From: CAZZKJ01 sp964654695
GTDB taxonomy: Bacteria > Krumholzibacteriota > Krumholzibacteriia > WVZY01
Assembly (NCBI GenBank): GCA_964654695.1
Contig: CAZZKJ010000019.1
Location: 1-42,500, forward strand
DNA length: 42,500 nucleotides
Reading direction: 5' to 3'
Made by a program: the position numbers and the translations under genes. The notes beneath the pieces were generated by a model, which worked only from the letters and a program-made list of their open reading frames with translations, searched no databases and was not told the origin of the DNA. This document shows positions 1 to 7,771 of the stretch, in pieces (the first letter of the stretch is position 1; each line of letters opens with the position of its first letter).

Positions 1-524
1 GCGGAGAGACCCTCCTGTGATGTCTGTCCAGCGGCACCGGCGGACTCGACATTATTTTCCGGTTCAGCAGCTTTTTCGGCTTCAGCGGCTTTGGCAGCCT
101 CGGCAACTTTTTCGGCTTCAGCAATTTTGGAAGCTTCAGCAGCTTCCGCCGCTCTCTTTTTATCCGCTGCTTTTTTCGCTTTTTCATCTGGACTTTCGGG
201 AGGAGTACTCTTGGCCTTGACTTCCAAAACCTTTTGCTCCAGTTCCTCTTTCTTTACACCCTGTTTGAGCAGCTGCCACTTCTGCATGAATCCCATGCTC
301 CTCAAAAGGCTTTCGGTTTTAGGAGACGGAGTGGCTCCCCGCTCCATCCACTTGATTATCGCTTCTTCGTTCAGCTTGATATCCGGCGGATTAGTCATGG
401 GATTATAGAATCCGAGGGTTTCGATAAATCTCCCGTCACGCGGATTCCTCGAATCTGTTGCAATGAAACGATAGAACGGTCTTTTCTTTGATCCCATCCT
501 TTTTAACCTTATTTTTACCGACAA
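1..524 (-). CDS. rpsP: 30S ribosomal protein S16 with long Ala/Lys/Glu-rich tail (3' end outside window)
   Basis: Small-subunit ribosomal protein S16. The 174 residues inside the window begin MSVKIRLKRMGSKKRPFYRF and carry the family signature DSRNPRDGRFIETLGFYNP (about 24-42). I chose a TTG start at 524-522 because GGAGGT lies 7 nt upstream and it places the N terminus exactly where S16 proteins begin. The S16 core ends near residue 90. It is followed by a low-complexity tail of Ala, Lys and Glu with repeats of the type AEAEK and AEAAK (about 105-160), then a Gly/Ser/Gln-rich stretch that leaves the window. S16 is usually about 80-100 residues, so this one is at least twice as long. It lies 48 nt downstream of ffh, the common ffh-rpsP order. 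The identification is sure; the function of the tail is unknown. Confidence 0.96.
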   Translation of the reverse strand, partial: MSVKIRLKRMGSKKRPFYRFIATDSRNPRDGRFIETLGFYNPMTNPPDIKLNEEAIIKWMERGATPSPKTESLLRSMGFMQKWQLLKQGVKKEELEQKVLEVKAKSTPPESPDEKAKKAADKKRAAEAAEASKIAEAEKVAEAAKAAEAEKAAEPENNVESAGAAGQTSQEGLS

Positions 525-572
525 TCTGTACACCTCCGTTATTTGGGTTTTTGTGAATAGTCCTTCAGCAAA

Positions 573-1895
573 TCAATTGGGCATAAAAGGTAATCTCGTC
601 TTGCCCCTGTTCCCTTTGCCGAACATTTTCATCATCTTTTTCATCTCTTCAAACTGCTTGAGCAGTCTGTTAATACTCTGAACCCTGGTGCCACTTCCCC
701 TGGCTATTCTTTTTCGCCTGCTGCCGTTGATAATGGCCGGGTTGTTCCGTTCTTCTTTCGTCATTGAATCGATTATGGCCTCGGCTTCAAGGAACTGCCG
801 GGAATCAACTTTCATGCTTTTCAAAGCCTTCTTGGGAACGCCGGGAATCATTCCCAGCACTTGCTCCATAGGTCCCATCCTGCGCAGCCGCCTCAATTCC
901 TGCACAAAATCATCGAGAGTAAAAGTCTGTTCCTTGAGACGTTTTTCTAATTTTCTTGCTTGCGCCTGGTCGATAGATTCCTGGGTTTTTTCAACCAGCG
1001 AAAGGATATCGCCCATTCCTAGGATCCTGCCGGCAAGCCTGTCCGGATGAAAAAGATCCAGGTCTCCAAGCTTTTCACCTGCACCGGCAAAACGTATCCT
1101 GGTGCCGGTTACGGCGGCCACCGATAGCGCCGCTCCACCCCGAGCATCGCCATCAAGCTTCGTAAGAACCGTTCCGCTAAACGCGAGCCTGTCCTGAAAC
1201 TTGCGGGCAACATTCACAGCTTCTTGCCCGGTCATGCTGTCAAGCACCAACAGGATCTCTTCCGGCCGGGACAGGTCTTTGAGCAGCTCGAGCTCCTTCA
1301 TCATTGTATCATCGACGTGAAGTCTGCCGGCCGTATCCAGGATCAGCGTATCGCAAAGAAGTTCTTTCGCTTTATCCCTGGAGTTTCTATAAATAATTTC
1401 TACATTATCCGAATCTTCCCTGTATACATCGATGCCGGCCCGCCGTCCCATAACTTGCAGCTGTTCGGCGGCTGCAGGCCTGTAAATATCCAGTCCGACC
1501 AGGATGGGTTTTCGGCCGCGCTTTTGCAGGAAAGATCCCAGCTTAGCACAGAAAGTGGTTTTTCCTGATCCCTGCAGACCCACTATCATCACATTCGTGA
1601 AAGAGCCCTTTAATTCAAAACCGCTCGCTTTGCCGCCCAATAGGCCGGTGAGTTCCTCGTGAACAATCTTCACAATCTGCTGGGAGGGTGTAAAACTTTT
1701 TATAACCGCCTCTTCCAGAGCTTTCTTTTCTATGCGTCCTACGAAGTCCTTGGCTACCTTGAAGTTTACATCAGCTTCGAGAAGAGCACGGCGAATCTCG
1801 CGCATGCTTTCCTTAACATCCTTTTCCGAGAGTTTTCCCCGGTTCTTGAGCTTGGCGAAAACGGACTCGAATTTTTCAGCTAAATCTGCAAACAA
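573..1895 (-). CDS. ffh: Signal recognition particle GTPase Ffh
   Basis: SRP54-type GTPase that binds signal sequences of nascent membrane proteins together with 4.5S RNA and docks to FtsY. The 440 residues show the N (helical bundle), G and M domains in order: P-loop GLQGSGKTT (106-114), DTAGR (187-191), TKLDGDARGG (245-254), and a Met-rich M domain that includes MGPMEQVLGMIPG and the RNA-binding stretch SGTRVQSINRLLKQFEEM. Length is normal for the family. The start is TTG at 1895-1893: an in-frame TGA lies two codons upstream, so no longer start is possible, and GAGG sits 8 nt upstream. It is first in a two-gene run with rpsP. No SRP RNA gene is visible next to it. Confidence 0.97.
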   Translation of the reverse strand: MFADLAEKFESVFAKLKNRGKLSEKDVKESMREIRRALLEADVNFKVAKDFVGRIEKKALEEAVIKSFTPSQQIVKIVHEELTGLLGGKASGFELKGSFTNVMIVGLQGSGKTTFCAKLGSFLQKRGRKPILVGLDIYRPAAAEQLQVMGRRAGIDVYREDSDNVEIIYRNSRDKAKELLCDTLILDTAGRLHVDDTMMKELELLKDLSRPEEILLVLDSMTGQEAVNVARKFQDRLAFSGTVLTKLDGDARGGAALSVAAVTGTRIRFAGAGEKLGDLDLFHPDRLAGRILGMGDILSLVEKTQESIDQAQARKLEKRLKEQTFTLDDFVQELRRLRRMGPMEQVLGMIPGVPKKALKSMKVDSRQFLEAEAIIDSMTKEERNNPAIINGSRRKRIARGSGTRVQSINRLLKQFEEMKKMMKMFGKGNRGKTRLPFMPN

Positions 1896-1985
1896 TAGTC
1901 AGACCTCGATCCTTCCTACCGATCCTTCATCAGAACAGATTATTTTGGTAGTTGTGGATAAAAAAGGCCGAAGGCAGTCAATAGA

Positions 1986-2000
1986 CCTATAAGTTATAGG
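1986..2000. repeat. Perfect 15-nt palindrome at the expected ffh transcription start
   Basis: Seven-base arms CCTATAA and TTATAGG flank one central base with no mismatch. It adjoins the downstream edge of the candidate ffh -10 element (2001-2006, minus strand), so it would cover the transcription start, a usual place for a repressor site. It could also be chance in an A/T-rich spacer. No binding protein can be named. Confidence 0.5.
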
Positions 2001-2029
2001 AATTTATCAGATATTGGGTGCTCATGCAA
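2001..2029 (-). promoter_or_regulatory. Candidate promoter for ffh-rpsP
   Basis: On the minus strand a TTGCAT hexamer (2029-2024), a 17-nt spacer and TAAATT (2006-2001) have sigma-70-like spacing. Each hexamer matches only three or four consensus positions. It lies about 105 nt upstream of the ffh start, in the only gap between rpe and ffh. Confidence 0.35.
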
Positions 2030-2054
2030 GATCAAAAGAGCTTTCGAGAAAGAT

Positions 2055-2756
2055 TTAAGCGCTTCCCCTAAGAACTCTTATAGATTCGGCATAGTTGGAT
2101 GACTTGAAAACCGCCGTCCCGGCTGCGAGAATGTCCACCCCGGCCTCCCGGGCCAACGGGGCGGTTTCATTGTTGATCCCGCCATCGATTTCGACGGCGA
2201 AACCGAGCGATTCCTCCAAGGCTATCTTCTTCGCCTCTGCGACCTTATCCAGGACTTCAAGCATGAACTTCTGGCCGCCGCGTCCGGGAACAACGCTCAT
2301 TACCAGAAGCAAGTCGATCCCAGCCAGGTGCTTCCTGACACTCTTCAAAGAAGTATCAGGATTCACGGCCAGGCCCTTTTTCGCACCCGATTTTCCTATT
2401 AAGGAGAGGTCACGTTTGATGTCCGTGCTCGCTTCCGCGTGTATCGTTACCACATCGGAACCGCTTTTAACGAAATCGGCGATCAGGGCTTCGGGGCGCT
2501 CTACCATTAAATGACTTATGAGCCTCAAAGAAGTAAGCTTCGAAATCGCATCCACTAGCATCGGACCATACGTAAGGTATGGGACGAAATGGCCGTCCAT
2601 GATATCGAGATGAAGCATGTCCGCCCCCGCATCCTCTACGGCCTTGAGTTCTTCGCCCAGACGCGAATAATCGGCGGCCAGCATGCTCGGAGCCACGGCT
2701 ACGCTTTCGCTCCGCGCATCAATCGGTTGTCGCAGCCACCAGCTCAATCGAATCAC
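2055..2756 (-). CDS. rpe: Ribulose-phosphate 3-epimerase
   Basis: TIM-barrel enzyme that interconverts ribulose 5-phosphate and xylulose 5-phosphate in the pentose phosphate pathway. It shows APSMLAADYSRLGEE at the N terminus, HLDIMDGHFVPYLTYGP (catalytic Asp and metal-binding His), SHLMVERPE, MSVVPGRGGQKFM (phosphate loop) and EIDGGINNETAPL with the second catalytic Asp. The longest frame begins with GTG at 2756 inside the PASTA gene and adds about 20 residues (IRLSWWLRQPI and onward) that other Rpe proteins lack. A GTG at 2696, just before APSMLAAD, fits the family better but has a Shine-Dalgarno (GGAG) 13 nt away. Translation may therefore be coupled to the overlapping upstream gene. Enzyme identity is firm, the start is not. 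Confidence 0.93.
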   Translation of the reverse strand: MIRLSWWLRQPIDARSESVAVAPSMLAADYSRLGEELKAVEDAGADMLHLDIMDGHFVPYLTYGPMLVDAISKLTSLRLISHLMVERPEALIADFVKSGSDVVTIHAEASTDIKRDLSLIGKSGAKKGLAVNPDTSLKSVRKHLAGIDLLLVMSVVPGRGGQKFMLEVLDKVAEAKKIALEESLGFAVEIDGGINNETAPLAREAGVDILAAGTAVFKSSNYAESIRVLRGSA

Positions 2757-3447
2757 CCGCCCCTATTTGAGCACCGGCTTTCGGAATCTGGTCAATGATA
2801 GTATTGGGATAAACACCCGACCTGAATTCATAACGTACACCGGCCATACGGAACCCCATTTTTTCCAGCTTCTCCCTTACAAAAAGTAGATCCTGCCCCG
2901 TCAACTCCGGCATCAAGAAACGCCTCTTTTTGCCTCCAACGGATATCAGAACGTCGACGCGGCCGCCTTCAGCCACTTCCCGGCCGGCCCCGGGGGTTGA
3001 CGAAATTATCTCTTCGCGCTCATTACCTTCAAGAATCCGCTTGGCCACTCTGCCCAAACGTAGATGTTTGCGTTTCAACAGTATTCTGCCCTGCCTGAGT
3101 GATAAACCCGCCATTTCCGGCACGCTCTGCGTCCGCGTGCCGAGGCTCACAATTATATTGATGGTTCTGCCTTCTTTCACAGTATCGCCGGGGCGCGGGC
3201 TTTGGGAGATCACGTATCCATCCGGATCCTCATTGCTGAATTCCCTGCGCTGAATCTTCATTACCAGAGAATGATCGTTTAAAAACCGTTCGGCCTGTTT
3301 CTCACTCATGCCAACCAGTTCGGGAACTACCACGGTACCGTACTGATGTATAAAGAGCGGCATAAGCAGATAATTGAAAAGGACCACGCCCAGGGCAAAC
3401 ACCCCGGCGGCGGCCGCAAAGAATATCAACATCGGACGCAATCTCAT
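2719..3447 (-). CDS. Membrane-anchored protein with three PASTA domains and no kinase
   Basis: 242 residues: a short basic N terminus, one membrane helix (about 6-33), then three PASTA domains (about 39-103, 108-171, 178-240) with the typical VPELVGMS, VPEMAGLS and MPELTGQD openings. PASTA domains usually bind peptidoglycan or its precursors outside the membrane, most often as the sensor part of PrkC/PknB kinases. Here no kinase part is present. The start at ATG 3447 has AGGAG 10 nt upstream; the frame is open further upstream but adds unlikely sequence. It lies between fmt and rpe, the same slot that holds the PASTA kinase PrkC in Bacillus subtilis (fmt ... prkC ... rpe). The role is inferred to be cell-wall related; no enzymatic activity is expected. 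Confidence 0.88.
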   Translation of the reverse strand: MRLRPMLIFFAAAAGVFALGVVLFNYLLMPLFIHQYGTVVVPELVGMSEKQAERFLNDHSLVMKIQRREFSNEDPDGYVISQSPRPGDTVKEGRTINIIVSLGTRTQSVPEMAGLSLRQGRILLKRKHLRLGRVAKRILEGNEREEIISSTPGAGREVAEGGRVDVLISVGGKKRRFLMPELTGQDLLFVREKLEKMGFRMAGVRYEFRSGVYPNTIIDQIPKAGAQIGAGDSIELVAATTD

Positions 3448-3529
3448 TCGAACGGGTCTCCTTGAATATAAGCGGAACGTTACAATCAGTGCAGTATAAC
3501 TCTGCAGGCCTGGAGCGTCAATACGGCCT

Positions 3530-4474
3530 TTACAGGAGTCTTTCACCTTTTTGTATTCGATACCCGGAAACGAACCGGATCGAATCCAAAGCTTTTTTTC
3601 CTTCAATTTTTATCATGCGGAGTTCCAACCGGCCCTCCCCGCACTCGACTGCTAATGGATCAAGCGAAACGATTGCGCCAGGAGATGCACCGCCGAACCC
3701 GCCCTGTAAAGGACGGCTTTCGAGTACGATAATTCGCTTGCCGCGAAAAGTTCCATAGGCGCTCGGCCACGGATTCATCGCCCGAACCAACCGGTTCAAA
3801 TCGACTGCTTTCATACCCCAATCGATGATTCCATCACTTTTTTTTATCTTCCTGGTGTGAGTGGCCTTGCTGTCATCCTGTTTTTTCGGTTGGATTTTTC
3901 CATCTGCCACTCCTTCCAGAGTTCGTACCAGCAGATCCGCCCCGGCGGCGGCAAGCTTGCAGGCGAGACTGCCGGATGTTTCTTCCGGATCGATTTTTTG
4001 TTCGATCTGCAAAAGAATATCACCTGTATCGATGCCTTCATCCATGAGCATTGTCGTGCATCCCGTCGATTCATCTCCTGATAAAATAGAGGCTTGCACC
4101 GGTGAAACTCCCCGGTATTTCGGCAGCAGAGACGCATGAAGATTGATGCATCCCAACCGGGGCAAATCGAGCAGATCCACGGGTAGAATCATTGAAAAAG
4201 CAGCAACAACAATGAAATCAGGTTTTAAAGAAACGATTCTTGCGAATAATTCCCCGTAGTTGGCCCTGGTCTTGATCGCAACCGGGATTCCCAGCAAATC
4301 GGCGCTTTTTCGAACCGGCGTAGCGCTTACTTCTCTTCCGCGACCCCGGGGTTTATCGGGTTGGGTGACCGCCAGAGAAACTTCGAAACGATTGGAAAAG
4401 TGGACCGCCTCCAGCGTGGGAACAGAGAAATCCGGAGTGCCCATGAAAACCACTTTCAGTTTTCCGGATTGCAA
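3530..4474 (-). CDS. fmt: Methionyl-tRNA formyltransferase
   Basis: Formylates initiator Met-tRNA using 10-formyltetrahydrofolate. The 314 residues have the N-terminal Rossmann-like domain starting LKVVFMGTPDFSVPTL, the catalytic region INLHASLLPKYRG (110-122, with Asn111 and His113), and MDEGIDTGDILL with Asp149, the third catalytic residue of the family. The C-terminal tRNA-binding OB-like domain begins around 210 and contains MNPWPSAYGTF. The start is TTG at 4474 with GGAG 7 nt upstream. It follows def by 15 nt, forming the usual def-fmt pair for formylation and deformylation. The customary neighbour rsmB is absent. Confidence 0.97.
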   Translation of the reverse strand: MQSGKLKVVFMGTPDFSVPTLEAVHFSNRFEVSLAVTQPDKPRGRGREVSATPVRKSADLLGIPVAIKTRANYGELFARIVSLKPDFIVVAAFSMILPVDLLDLPRLGCINLHASLLPKYRGVSPVQASILSGDESTGCTTMLMDEGIDTGDILLQIEQKIDPEETSGSLACKLAAAGADLLVRTLEGVADGKIQPKKQDDSKATHTRKIKKSDGIIDWGMKAVDLNRLVRAMNPWPSAYGTFRGKRIIVLESRPLQGGFGGASPGAIVSLDPLAVECGEGRLELRMIKIEGKKALDSIRFVSGYRIQKGERLL

Positions 4475-4489
4475 TGTTTTTCTCCGCTA

Positions 4490-5014
4490 TTAAAAAAGAT
4501 GCCGTTCGTGGGAAAGATTCCTGAGCTTTGACTTCACCAGGCTTTTCTTTGCACTTGATAAATAATCTATAAACAGCTTTCCGTATAGATGGTCGGTTTC
4601 ATGCAGAATGATCCTTGCGAACATGTCTGATGCGGCAAGGAATTGATCGTTTCCCTCAAGGTCCTGATATTTTACTTCTATCCGTTCCGGCCGAATAACT
4701 GCGGCCGTAACACCCGGCACGCTCAAGCATCCCTCTTCGAAAGACCAGGATTTCCTGGATCTTAGGGTTATCTCGGGGTTGGCGAGGACCATCGGCAAGG
4801 CTTCCACGTCATCGGTATCCTTCATTTGAAGCGCGATTATGAGCTGCCTGCTCACTCCGACCTGCGGCGCCGCCAGTCCGATTCCGCTCTGGGTACGCAT
4901 GGTTTCCATCATTGATTCGGCCAGCTGCTCGAGTTCCTTATCGAACGTGTCGATCCGGGACGAACGCTCCCTGAGAACAGGGTCGCCGTAAATCTTTACC
5001 TGCATGTCTTTCAT
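4490..5014 (-). CDS. def: Peptide deformylase
   Basis: Fe/Zn metalloenzyme that removes the N-formyl group from new proteins. The three family motifs are intact: GIGLAAPQVG (44-53), EGCLSVP (94-100, metal-ligand Cys) and HETDH (138-142, two metal-ligand His and the catalytic Glu). I start at ATG 5014 (MKDMQVKIYGDPVL); ATG 5005 is as good, and neither has a strong Shine-Dalgarno. The frame stays open to 5077, but that extension has no counterpart in known deformylases. About 170 nt separate it from yajC upstream, so it may have its own promoter, though I found no convincing one. Confidence 0.96.
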   Translation of the reverse strand: MKDMQVKIYGDPVLRERSSRIDTFDKELEQLAESMMETMRTQSGIGLAAPQVGVSRQLIIALQMKDTDDVEALPMVLANPEITLRSRKSWSFEEGCLSVPGVTAAVIRPERIEVKYQDLEGNDQFLAASDMFARIILHETDHLYGKLFIDYLSSAKKSLVKSKLRNLSHERHLF

Positions 5015-5184
5015 TTCGTCTACGAGCCTTTTAGGTTTAAAACAGCCTGTCGAAAGCATACAACGCGGCTGATTCAATTCACTGGAGCCGATGGCTATGT
5101 CAGCTTCAAAATACGCACCGGTTCGGGCGCAAAATCGCAGCGCTTCTTAAAAAATAATCCGCCGCGATCGGCCGCGCCAGATAA

Positions 5185-5496
5185 TTATTCCCCCTTGCTT
5201 ACCAGACTCGCCACAGCGCTTTTTGCCACTTCTATTTTCACGTTATCGGCGATTTTCAAGATAAATGCGTTATCTTTAACGCCGGCAATGGTTCCGTATA
5301 TTCCGCCCGAAGTCATCACTTTGTCGCCTTTTCTGATCGATTCGAGCATACGCTGCGTGTCTTTCTGCCTTTTCTGTTGAGGCCTGATAAGCAGCAGGTA
5401 GAAGATTACCACCATGCCCAGAATCGGTAAAAGCATAGCCGCCGGGCTGCCGCCGTCTTTTCCCCCGGAGCTCATCGCAAAAATAATCCAATTCAT
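5185..5496 (-). CDS. yajC: Preprotein translocase accessory subunit YajC
   Basis: Small single-pass inner-membrane protein that associates with SecDF at the Sec translocon. The 103 residues contain a short N terminus, one membrane helix (about 21-38, MLLPILGMVVIFYLLLIRPQ), the family signature RPQQKRQKD and a small basic cytoplasmic domain with KGDKVMTSGGIYGTI. AGGAGG lies 4 nt before the ATG. It follows tgt by 8 nt, the common queA-tgt-yajC order; secD and secF, which often come next, are not here. Confidence 0.95.
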   Translation of the reverse strand: MNWIIFAMSSGGKDGGSPAAMLLPILGMVVIFYLLLIRPQQKRQKDTQRMLESIRKGDKVMTSGGIYGTIAGVKDNAFILKIADNVKIEVAKSAVASLVSKGE

Positions 5497-5504
5497 GCTT
5501 CCTC

Positions 5505-6668
5505 CTATGGAACATTGTTAGAATTTCTGTCTGCAGATTCGCATGGGCCGGAAGTATAGCAGTCGATAAACTGTTTCTTCCAGCTCAAAAATGATTTTTC
5601 TTCTATTGCCCTTCTGGCCGATCTCATGAGTTCACAATAAAAGAATAAGCTGTGGTGGGTGGCGAGAACCGGGCCGAGGATTTCACCCGCATTGAAAAGA
5701 TGACGCAGGTAAGCGCGGGAAAAATGCGCACATGTATGGCAGCTGCATCGGGGATCGATCGGCGTGAAATCCTTTGCGTAAGCGGCATTCTTCAAAACAA
5801 GCTTCCCGGCGGACGTAAAGATCGTTCCATTACGGGCGTTTCTCGTTGGCATCACGCAGTCAAACATATCTATCCCTCGGGATATTCCTTCAACCAGGTC
5901 GAGCGGAGTTCCCACCCCCATCATATACCGGGGCTTTTCCACCGGCAGTAAATCCGCTGCGGTTTCCGTCATCCGCCACATAGTTTTCTTATCCTCTCCA
6001 ACGCTCAATCCTCCGAGCGCATATCCGGGAAAATCTACGTCCATCAGCTGCCGCGCTGACAATATTCTCAAATCTTCGTATATCGAGCCCTGGACGATTC
6101 CAAAGATGACCTGCTCATAGCCGTTGAGATCAAACCTGGTTCCGTATAGCTCGGTTCCTTCCTTCGACCATTTCGTCGTAAGGGAAACCGCTTTTTCCGC
6201 TTCTTCTCTGGTACAAGGATAAGATGCGCAGTAATCAAAACTCATTATTATATCGGCTCCAATCGCTTTCTGAGCTTCGATTACAGTGCGCGGAGTAAAC
6301 ATGTGTTTAGATCCGTCAATGTGAGATTGGAAAAGAATCCCTTCATCGCTTATTTTCCGCAGGTCGGACAGGCTTAGCACCTGGAACCCGCCGCTGTCGG
6401 TCAATACCGGCCGCCGCCAATTCATAAACTCATGAATTCCCCCCCCCTGGGCTATGATCTCCAATCCCGGCCGCAAAAAGAGATGATAAGCGTTGGCCAG
6501 TATAATTTGAGCATCGATGTCCAACAGATCTCTCGGCGTTGCGGCTTTAACCGCGGCCTGTGTGCCCACCGGCATGAAAACAGGGGTAAGCACATCGCCG
6601 TGATCCGTATGAAGCACGGCCGCTCTCGCGCGGCCGTCGTTTGTCTCAAGATTGAAAGTAAAAGACAT
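5505..6668 (-). CDS. tgt: Queuine/preQ1 tRNA-guanine transglycosylase
   Basis: Exchanges guanine-34 of GUN-anticodon tRNAs for preQ1 in queuosine synthesis. Visible motifs are VLTDSGGFQVLSL with Asp91, GIVQGSIYEDLR, ALGGLSVGE, GIDMFDCVMPTRNARNG with the nucleophile region, and the zinc site C308-x-C310-x2-C313 with His339. I start at ATG 6668 (MSFTFNLETNDGRARA), which fits the family, although no Shine-Dalgarno precedes it. Another ATG at 6725 overlaps the queA stop as ATGA and would add 19 residues, so translation may be coupled to queA. The next gene, yajC, is 8 nt downstream. Confidence 0.96.
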   Translation of the reverse strand: MSFTFNLETNDGRARAAVLHTDHGDVLTPVFMPVGTQAAVKAATPRDLLDIDAQIILANAYHLFLRPGLEIIAQGGGIHEFMNWRRPVLTDSGGFQVLSLSDLRKISDEGILFQSHIDGSKHMFTPRTVIEAQKAIGADIIMSFDYCASYPCTREEAEKAVSLTTKWSKEGTELYGTRFDLNGYEQVIFGIVQGSIYEDLRILSARQLMDVDFPGYALGGLSVGEDKKTMWRMTETAADLLPVEKPRYMMGVGTPLDLVEGISRGIDMFDCVMPTRNARNGTIFTSAGKLVLKNAAYAKDFTPIDPRCSCHTCAHFSRAYLRHLFNAGEILGPVLATHHSLFFYCELMRSARRAIEEKSFLSWKKQFIDCYTSGPCESADRNSNNVP

Positions 6669-6721
6669 GAATCGAACGTAACAAGTCAAAGCCGAAAAGT
6701 CAGCAGAAAATCCGGCAAATG

Positions 6722-7765
6722 TCATCTTATGAACATGGCATCTCCGTAGCTGTAAAAACGGTACTTTTTTGCAACTGCTTCCTTATAGCAGTTCAGGGTT
6801 TTTTCTTTTCCCAGAAAAGCACAAACCAGAAGAAGAAGTGACGACTCGGGCAGGTGAAAATTAGTGACAAGAGCATCTACAACCTTGAATTCGTATCCCG
6901 GATATATAAACAAGTCAGTACGTCCCTGGAATCCACCACCCGGCCTGGATTTATCGAAAAGATTCATTTGGCCGCAGGCCTCGAGAACCCTGGCTGAAGT
7001 CGTCCCGACCGCGATCACCCTGTTTTTATTCTCCCGCGTCAATCTGACGGCCTCGAGAGTATCGGCGCTTATTTTAAAAAATTCACTGTGCAGTCGGTTA
7101 TATTTGACGATTTCATTTTCCAAAGGAAGAAAAGTGCCCGGGCCGACGTGCAGGATCACCGAAAGCATATTGGCTCCGCGGGCGCGGGCAGCTTCCAATG
7201 TCTTTTCATCAAAATGAAGACCTGCTGTCGGCGCGGCGACCGAACCCGGCTCGCGTGCAAAGATGGTTTGGTATCTTTCGCGGTCAAGGTTTTCGTCCTG
7301 CCTGTTGATATAGGGAGGAAGAGGAACATGGCCGTTTCTATCAAGAACTTCTTCAATGCAGCCGGGGGATTCCAGTTCAAACTCGCCTTCGCGATCTCCC
7401 GTTCTTTTGAGGAATTTGACGGAATATTCTTCTTGTTCGCCAGTTAGTATTTCGCCGGGCTTGAGCTTTCCTGCCGGATTGATCAGCGCGGAAAATACGC
7501 CGCCCTTGCATTTTTCAAGAAAGAACACCTCGACTCTTCCTCCCGTCGCCCTGCGGACGTACAGCCGGGCCGGAAGTACTCGCGATCGATTTACGACCAG
7601 GCAGTCTCCTCTCTGCAGCATACCTGGAAGTTCAGAGAATTTCGCGTGCTCTACTGTCCCGGACGACCGGTTCGCGATCATCAAGCGGCCGGACGAGCGA
7701 TCTTCGAGAGGCTGCTGCGCTATTAAAGAGTTCGGAAGATGGTAGGAAAATTCAGTTATGTGCAT
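6722..7765 (-). CDS. queA: S-adenosylmethionine:tRNA ribosyltransferase-isomerase
   Basis: Builds epoxyqueuosine on tRNA by transferring ribose from SAM to the preQ1 inserted by Tgt, whose gene comes next. The 347 residues are normal for QueA. Motifs include FSYHLPNSLIAQQPLEDRSS at the N terminus, VVNRSRVLPARL, VPLPPYINR, ERYQTIFAREPGSVAAPTAG, LHVGPGTFLPL, AVGTTSARVLE, TDLFIYPGYEF and VTNFHLPESSLLLLV. The gene starts 6 nt after ruvB ends, and its stop codon overlaps a possible tgt start. No queuosine precursor genes (queC-F) are in the window. Confidence 0.97.
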   Translation of the reverse strand: MHITEFSYHLPNSLIAQQPLEDRSSGRLMIANRSSGTVEHAKFSELPGMLQRGDCLVVNRSRVLPARLYVRRATGGRVEVFFLEKCKGGVFSALINPAGKLKPGEILTGEQEEYSVKFLKRTGDREGEFELESPGCIEEVLDRNGHVPLPPYINRQDENLDRERYQTIFAREPGSVAAPTAGLHFDEKTLEAARARGANMLSVILHVGPGTFLPLENEIVKYNRLHSEFFKISADTLEAVRLTRENKNRVIAVGTTSARVLEACGQMNLFDKSRPGGGFQGRTDLFIYPGYEFKVVDALVTNFHLPESSLLLLVCAFLGKEKTLNCYKEAVAKKYRFYSYGDAMFIR

Positions 7766-7771
7766 TTATGA

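Noticed and set aside
91..408. Ala/Ser-rich open frame on the plus strand
   Set aside because: Antisense shadow of the rpsP tail repeats.
1950..1985. Terminator-like GCC-TTC-GGC followed by six T in the ffh leader
   Set aside because: The stem is only three base pairs, and it would stop ffh transcription before the gene.
1900..2050. SRP 4.5S RNA next to ffh
   Set aside because: GGAAG-like pieces occur, but the conserved paired core of SRP RNA cannot be formed.
5160..5184. Possible terminator after yajC (GC-rich block followed by six T on the minus strand)
   Set aside because: The block is mainly a direct repeat of GCCGCG; only a 4-bp stem can form.
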